Shown here: piece after piece, positions 58,291 through 64,000 of the stretch
Layout: every line of letters begins with the position of its first letter
How positions within the stretch are numbered: position 1 is the first letter of the stretch
NCBI RefSeq assembly: GCF_004798865.1
Contig: NW_025336480.1
Span: 15,108,980-15,172,979, forward strand
Reading direction: 5' to 3'
Length of the DNA: 64,000 nt
From: Varanus komodoensis
Lineage: Eukaryota > Chordata > Lepidosauria > Squamata > Varanidae
Program-made: the position numbers and the translations under genes
The notes under the pieces: generated by a model
What the model saw: the letters and a program-made list of their open reading frames with translations, nothing else
What the model was told of the DNA's origin: nothing
Databases searched by the model: none

Positions 58291-60629
58291 ACTCTAGACT
58301 AAGGTTGCTATATGTCTAATGGCATTTCCAAATAAGACACTTACCCTTTCATCTTTCTGCCTCGCTCACGGAATTTTGCAGGGGGGATCAATGAATAAAA
58401 ATCAGAGAGCAAAGATGGAAGAACTGCATAATGCATTTGGACTGGAAGTGCTAGGCGGCCACTATCTGGAAGACATCTCAGTTCACTCTCTACTGCTCCC
58501 AAATGCATGAGCTACAGTTTCCTGGAAGGCTTTCCAAAATATTGAGAACGCCCTGCCAATGGCATGGTTCCGGAGGCACTTGCGTTGTCTTTCAGCATAG
58601 ACAGGACAGGAAAGGAAAGCTTGTTTCCATTACCTGCTGGGCGGGCCAGTATAGTAAAGTGATACTTAGATAAAGTGCCAGGCTATTCCAGAGCCAATTG
58701 TACACAGTTTAGTGATGGCAGCTGGGATGTGTGTGTGGAAAAGCAGTATTTGCCAAGACTTTTGAAGCATAATGTCTGGCAGGCAGTTCTGCTGCAGAAT
58801 GAGAAGTGCCTCTTTCCTACAAGCAAGCAGTAGCTGGTGGTCCTTCATGGTCCTTCAAAACTGATAAGGGCAGAATTCAGCTGCAATCTGCAAAGAATAC
58901 ATACAAAGCAAAATGCAATGGAAATGCTCCTGCACTTCTCTTGCTTTACCCAATCCATGGTGTTGCTCCACCCTGCAGTCTACAATGGCTAGAGTTCTGC
59001 ACTAACAATTCTGAAGTTCCAGCACATGCTGACCAGGTTTGCACAACTGCAGCAGCGCACAGTGGACTGTGGCCATTGTACAAACCAGCATAGTGTTTGC
59101 TCCCACTTCCATGTTCTTTGTACAGTTCCATCCCTACATTATCACTGCATGTGAATTAATAAAACAAAAATGCAATCATAATCTGATTCTGCATATAATT
59201 ACACCAAGATGCTACTTGTGTGGTGTTTTCTGCCAATGCACATATGCGCTGCTGCAATTTGTTAAGATTCTAGATCAAGTTAGATCCAAAGTTCATTATG
59301 ACTGTTTTTTCCCCTTTCTGTTTTATTAATGTTTCACATGCCCATCAATGGGTGGGCTGTCAGGGGAAAAGACAGATATTAACGAAATGAAAACAACAGT
59401 AAACTGCACATGACCCCTCATAGCAGGTTAGGGGAGCAAAAAGGATCTTATTTCATTTCCATAAAACTAGTAACAAAATATAGAACCAAGGCACCCTCCA
59501 AGGACAATAACATTACTTTTCTATCTGATATATTCTGACTTTTAGTTCTGGAAATATTAACTCTTGCTTTTATATGGATTTTTAAAATGTACGCTGGTTT
59601 TCGTAAACATTTATTGTTTAGACTTAGCAAAAAGTCCCATTTGCTTTATCCAGGAAGGTTCTAGCTGCTCCCAAATCCTGTTCTTCTTACAAAGAAGACA
59701 GGTATAAAATAGGTGAACATTTATATGTATTTCAACTTGAACATTTGGTAGATGAACATCTGGAGACTGACCCTGCTTAAGTGGAAGCATGAGGCAGTCA
59801 AACTGCCTTGAAAGGTTTTTTTTTTTTTTTTAAATTGCACTTTCTCTAGCTGAGCAAATGATGTAAAGTAACTCAGCTTCAGAATATCAGCAACTCAGTT
59901 TTTTTCCCTTCTATACATGTTAGCAGTAGCTAAAAGTGCAGTATCAAACCACAGTGAACAATCTATACATATCGTATTAGCACACATGAAGGCTTCTCCA
60001 TGGGTGACTTGTGATTGTATAAAATATATAAAAATTTCTCTAAACATGGAATTAGGAGAGCTTTGACACTTCTTCACCTGTAGCACTGGATAGTCACAGT
60101 CTAGGATCATTACTGTAGGCAAAGTCCTTCAGTTTGAAATGCCATTTATGGGAGAAGGAAAGGGGTATTGGATTACTTATCACGTTATTTGTTTCGGTTT
60201 TCCACTTACAAGGAAATATAATGAACCAGTCCTTTCAGAAGACCCATTGGTCTGCCAGGAAAATATAGAATATTCATGAGCAAGTAGTCAGAAGAATGTG
60301 AATAGATAAGATTAATTATTTTGCAACAGTAAGCCCACATCGAATGTTATCTGTACATGTAGATAGTGTCATGATTTTTTTAAAAGAAGTATGCTATTTT
60401 TGAATACATGTATTGTTTGATCTTGCCAAAAACAGGGTAACTTTTTTTAAAATTAGACACAAATAAAGTTTAATTAGACACAGAATTAACCATCGCTTAC
60501 CTTTGAAATGGTTAGAATTTGGGACTACCAGCTATGCAGAAGCTGTTTTTCATTCATTCAGCGGCTTCATCTGAGCCAACATGAAATCCAAAACAGATTT
60601 AACATGCTTCTTCTGTTTTCTGTACAAAA
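58291..60629. other. 2.3 kb non-coding, presumed intron
   Basis: AT-rich, with a T run at about 59818-59832. I searched for PH or RhoGAP domain exons of the downstream gene and saw none. Confidence 0.4.
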
Positions 60630-61187
60630 GACAGAGGGGATCTTGTGCTTGGGGAGGAAGATGATCCAAGTTTTACTTCCTCTGGGCTGTTGCTGCTTCA
60701 CTGCCAAGGGGAGGTCTCCAGAAACCCTAACAGGAACATGCAACTAGAATTTCACGGAGAAGAATGTTTTCCACCCACTCTTGTCAGTCAAACTGCATCA
60801 GAAAAAAGGATAATAAAAGGGCAGTGTCTCTGGTGGATACAAACAAGTCCTTGCTGCCAGAAGATTGAGAAGCACAGCAACTTGAGGCGTATCCCCATTC
60901 CATATCAAGAATGGACTCTGGAGCTGAAACAAGACCCAGACTCCAATAGAGTGGATTCTTTCCAAAACATTTGAGAAGCTTCAGACAGCTGCAGCTGGGA
61001 TGAGAAGACTCATAGGCAAGGGTCAAACAAGAAAACAGACAAAATTGAAACAACTTCTCACCTGGGACCGAACTGAACACATTTGTCCGAAGAGCCTAAA
61101 GGATACAAATGCTATCGCTGAGATATCTTGATGAACAGCTCGTGCTTTAAGAAGGTCTAGCTCCAAAGGTTTTTGAAGATTTTACAG
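60630..61187 (+). other. possible disordered-region coding of the Rho GAP gene, unresolved
   Basis: A good polypyrimidine tract ('ttcttctgttttctgtac') precedes 60631. One frame is then open to 60974 (KDRGDLVLGEEDDPSFTSSG and on to NRVDSFQNI) and a different frame is open from 60931 to 61128 (SKTFEKLQTAAAGMRRLIGK and on). In the frame of the next exon there are stops at 61129-61134 and 61174-61176. FilGAP relatives have a long low-complexity region here, so part of this may be exon, possibly with frame-disturbing changes or assembly errors. It could equally be plain intron. Confidence 0.25.
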
Positions 61188-61379
61188 GAATCAACAAGAC
61201 CACAAGAAATATTTTGAGGTTTCAGACAGCTTGGAAGAAGGCCAGATGAGCAACTGTAGTGAATGTCCTCTTTTGAACAATGATGTCTCAACGAGTCAAA
61301 ATTCCTTGCAGTGCCACTTTGTCAGTCTAAAGCAGCAAATGGCCCGGCAGAATGCAGAGTACGAAGCTAAGATTTTAAG
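61188..61379 (+). CDS. FilGAP-family Rho GTPase-activating protein, penultimate exon
   Basis: The exon follows an acceptor ('gattttacag') and ends at a donor ('aaggtaaaag'). It is entered and left in phase 2. It encodes 63 full codons: NQQDHKKYFEVSDSLEEGQM, SNCSECPLLNNDVSTSQNSL, then the start of the coiled coil, CHFVSLKQQMARQNAEYEAK IL. The SLKQxM.xQxxEYEAKI stretch aligns with the first coiled-coil heptads of ARHGAP24 (FilGAP), ARHGAP22 and ARHGAP25, and the intron falls at the same place as I remember in ARHGAP24. These proteins inactivate Rac, bind filamin or phosphoinositides, and dimerise by this coil. The upstream serine/acid-rich part is as expected for a linker. The 5' boundary is inferred from the stop at 61174 and could differ. 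Confidence 0.75.
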
Positions 61380-61497
61380 GTAAAAGTTTAGTTCATGAAA
61401 TGTCAACAATGGGGATATCATGCTGGGGTTTTGCAGGTGCTACTGCAATGAAAAAATTGAGTGAACTGGAATAATTAGCATTTAATATCCACCAAAC

Positions 61498-61600
61498 ATG
61501 CAATCCGTATTTAGACAGAAGAAAACTCCTAAAATTTCCAGGATGGCCCAGCCAGCATGCTGCCTAGAGGGATCCTGGCAGTTGCATGACTTTTTTCTGT
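61498..61600. mobile_element. MITE in the last intron
   Basis: Arms 'tttagacagaagaaaactcc' and 'gacttttttctgtctaaa' are inverse to each other, with the palindromic core 'cccagccagcatgctgcct'. Same family as 24655-24781. The right arm text is partly repeated to 61632 ('cttttttctgt' three times). Confidence 0.65.
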
Positions 61601-61722
61601 CTAAACAGACTTTTTTCTGTCTTTTTTCTGTTTGCACCCTAAGTAGGAAAAAATTCTGTGCCTATTACTCTGAATATGTACTACAGTTTTAACTATGCCT
61701 TTTAAAAAGCCAATTATTGCCC

Positions 61723-61728
61723 AATAAA
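61723..61728 (+). promoter_or_regulatory. possible intronic polyadenylation signal
   Basis: AATAAA followed within 20 bases by a GT-rich stretch ('gctgttattgtgtgt'), the arrangement of a working polyadenylation site. It lies in the last intron of the Rho GAP gene; whether it is used cannot be seen here. Confidence 0.4.
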
Positions 61729-62283
61729 GCTGTTATTGTGTGTAAAGGACTACAATAAAATGATACGATTTTCTGGGCATAAAAGGGAGGTATACTTAGA
61801 GGCACACTTAGGAAGAGAGGTATACTTAGATGTTCATAACTGCTACCATAGTTTCACTGTGTATTGTAGTTGAATTTCAGCTACTAGGAGCACACTTATT
61901 TTGCTTGTGGTTCACATAATTGCACAAGCGATAAATGTGTGACATGGTGATTTTTATATGTGATAGGCACAATGGATACAGAAATTGGCCTGATCACAGA
62001 TGATGGCTTTAATACATTTGCATCATGTCATTTAGGGAGACTAAGTATCTTTTCTGGTGTTATGCTTGCAAACAAGCAATAAGTGTGTGCTTATATCCAC
62101 CAAAAATGCTGCTTTTTAAATTGCGTTTTTCCTATGCAGTTTGACTGACATGGGTGGGTGGAAAGATTAAAGTGAAAGTGTTAGAAAAGCATTTTGCTTT
62201 AAAACTCACTGGACCTCAAGATAAAGCCAAGCAAAAGGAGGACTGCTATGTGAAAAAATGACTGTGTATTTTTATGCCAACAG

Positions 62284-62521
62284 CCTGGAGCAACAGAACA
62301 AAGAATTACAGTCAGAAATTAAGGATCTTCATTCACAATTGGGTCAGCAGAGGAAGTGGTATCGGTTGGTGGAAATTAAAATGCGCAATGCAGAGAGGGC
62401 ATATGAAGATGCAGAGAGAAGGAATGAATTGCTTCAGAGAGAAATGGAAGAGTTTTTTGATACTTTTGGAGAATTAACCAGTGAGATAAAAATACCAGAG
62501 GAAATTACTCAAAGTTTTTAG
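62284..62521 (+). CDS. FilGAP-family Rho GTPase-activating protein, last coding exon
   Basis: An acceptor ('tgccaacag') precedes the exon, and its phase completes the serine codon left open by the donor at 61379. The 78 residues read LEQQNKELQSEIKDLHSQLG, QQRKWYRLVEIKMRNAERAY, EDAERRNELLQREMEEFFDT, FGELTSEIKIPEEITQSF, then a stop. The EIKMRNAERA.EDAE.RN..LQ.EME.FF.TFGELT signature is the conserved end of the dimerising coiled coil of the ARHGAP22/24/25 family. ARHGAP24 is the nearest I recall (about 60 percent over this exon by eye), but human ARHGAP24 ends in a different tail (…GNTIWIQ), ARHGAP22 reads LEIKLRNSERA, and ARHGAP25 is more distant. So the family is sure, the paralogue is not. 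RhoGAP and PH domains lie outside what I could find. Confidence 0.92.
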
Positions 62522-63175
62522 ATACATACTGGCCTTAATTAATTACAGAAATATCTTCTCCTTATAATTCACATATACAATGCAAAAATTCTGGACTTTT
62601 TCTTTTCAGAGCAATACAGTTATATTATTATATACACTCTTCTTGCGTATATATTAAATGTCGGCTATACTGTGAAATTCAGTGGTTTAATTTAAACAGT
62701 TATCTATAGAAATCAGGAATACTCCTGTTAGTGAAGTAGGAGAGAGAAGGCATGGATATGGGTAGAACTGGAATATAGTGGATTTGGGGAAGAATAAAGA
62801 GGTGGCAGATTCTGAATGCCAAGGGTACAGCAGAGAAGACAATACTATCATAGCTTCTCTTACAAGAGAAAGCAGGGAAGCTGGACAACTAGGAATCACT
62901 TTGAAGAAGGAAGTCCATTTCCAGGCTTTTGCAATCCATTCAAGTATTACATGAAGTGACAAAATATCATGGTTCAAGACCTCATCCTGAGGTCATTCTA
63001 AAGGTCTGGTATTATCTACTGAGTTTTAAGTGCATTGGTCTTTTTTTTCTGAAATAACTAATATTTTCCATTTTGTAACCAACTGTTAACACGTTCTGTA
63101 AACCTATGTAAAATGGGAAATCTTATCACAGCAACAAAATGCTGGTGAAATAAAACTGCATTCTTTGCATTTCCT
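62522..63175 (+). other. 3' UTR of the Rho GAP gene
   Basis: AT-rich sequence after the stop codon with no frame continuing. It runs to an AATAAA at 63149-63154 followed by T-rich, GT-containing sequence, a plausible cleavage site around 63165-63180. An earlier 'tatataaa'-like text near 62650 is not a canonical signal. Confidence 0.55.
63149..63154 (+). promoter_or_regulatory. polyadenylation signal AATAAA
   Basis: Canonical hexamer about 630 bases after the stop codon, with a T-rich downstream region ('ttctttgcatttcctttgcc'). Confidence 0.55.
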
Positions 63176-64000
63176 TTGCCAGCTTTATATTCTAAACAAG
63201 GAAATCCAATTTTTGAGAGACAGTCAAAGAAAAGATTTCTGATAGTATTGTTGTATAAGCTCAGACAGGCAATTTGCTTGCTTTAAGTGCAAAACAAATT
63301 GGATTTTGTTTAAATAATGGCCTATAGAGACAACTATCATCTATAGATCACACAGCTTATATCACGCTGACTGAGGTTGATGGAGACTACAGACCAACAC
63401 ATCTGAAGAGTATCTTTTCTATAGGAAAAGGCTGTTCTAAGTATTTACAATGACAGTATTGTAGCACTTACAGTCTTCTTCCACCACCTGAAACAGGACT
63501 TCCTAAAGTCATCAAGTCTGAGGGTCTCTCCCTTCTTAGTAGGCAAAAGATCTCAACTGAAAAATGCCCTCTTCCAAGATTACATCAATTTTACCCTGCA
63601 CAATTCCAAAAATTATGGAAAATATTTTAAGACACAGAGAACAGTAAGACACATTTCTTATATACAGTATGTCCACATTTATTTCATTTTGTTTACAGTG
63701 GTTTTAATATTGATGTTTTAAGACAAGACTATTAGGGAAATATGGAAACCAAATTTAAAATAATGCTATAAGCTAACACTTAAGCGTTTACTATCAATAA
63801 CATCTTTCTGAAAAGTTGAATTCTGTTGGGGGAGGCATCAAAACGTTTTCAAGTTACTGTGATAAAAAATAGTTCCGTTCTATTTTCCACAGAGCTTTTC
63901 CTTATTGCACAAGCATCAAAAATAAAATGTTGAGTCTTATTTAACAGACAGAACAGGCTATACATTGAGACTTTAAAGGATTTGTCAAAAAGCACATATC
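63176..64000. other. downstream flank, no gene seen
   Basis: AT-rich. 63368-63412 carries a short remnant of the palindromic MITE family ('ggagactacagaccaacaca'). Further AATAAA-like text near 63921 could be a distal polyadenylation site. Nothing else recognised. Confidence 0.4.

Noticed and set aside
62258-62283. Start codon at 62258 as the beginning of an 87-residue protein
   Set aside because: The nine residues MTVYFYANS come from the intron; the acceptor at 62282-62283 and the phase match to the exon ending at 61379 show the coding part starts at 62284.
1-64000. Endogenous retrovirus or other LTR element
   Set aside because: No paired long terminal repeats, primer-binding sites or gag/pol/env-like frames were seen; all reverse transcriptase remnants belong to CR1, L2-group or BovB LINEs.

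Overview
The window is vertebrate nuclear DNA, almost certainly from a squamate reptile (lizard-type genome). Nearly all of it is non-coding. It is littered with decayed CR1, L2-group and RTE-BovB LINEs, tRNA-derived SINEs of the squamate (Sauria-like) kind, one 5S rRNA-derived SINE, hAT and Tc1/mariner non-autonomous DNA transposons, and many microsatellites. Abundant BovB and Sauria-like SINE copies together are typical of squamates. No bacterial, plasmid or phage gene organisation is present, and no RNA gene or CRISPR array was recognised.

Only two places carry convincing host coding sequence. At the right end, on the + strand, two exons (61188-61379 and 62284-62521) with matching splice phase encode the C-terminal coiled coil of a FilGAP-type Rho GTPase-activating protein (ARHGAP22/24/25 family), followed by a 3' UTR with a polyadenylation signal near 63149. 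The extreme C-terminus does not match what I remember of human ARHGAP22, 24 or 25, so the paralogue is left open. The disordered middle part expected just upstream (60630-61187) is not open in any single frame. No PH or RhoGAP domain exon was found elsewhere in the window. On the - strand, 25267-25475 reads as one clean exon with canonical splice sites; I do not recognise its protein.

Layout: 1-16 kb is non-coding with scattered SINE, MIR-like and MITE copies, including an hAT MITE with a perfect 8-bp target duplication at 7985-8209. 16-24 kb holds a GC-rich patch, LINE tails, several SINEs and a conserved-element-like stretch at about 17.7-18.0 kb. 24-36 kb holds the orphan - strand exon, a Penelope-like repeat with hammerhead-like boxes, a 706-bp TA-flanked mariner-like element, a 1.27-kb L2-group LINE 3' end with a YADD motif, and AT-rich blocks that look like conserved regulatory DNA. 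36-48 kb holds a ~175-bp tandem repeat with telomere-like motifs and a 5S-derived SINE. 51.6-54.2 kb is a CR1 LINE interrupted by an unidentified block and a BovB 3' end. 54.2-55.6 kb is a LINE/SINE nest ending in a perfect 24-bp inverted repeat. 55.6-60.6 kb is mostly unremarkable; 60.6-63.2 kb is the Rho GAP gene end.

The transposons interact only as layered insertions: LINE into SINE, BovB into CR1, SINE next to SINE. The two host exons are on opposite strands 36 kb apart and belong to different genes. All family calls were made by eye, without database searches.
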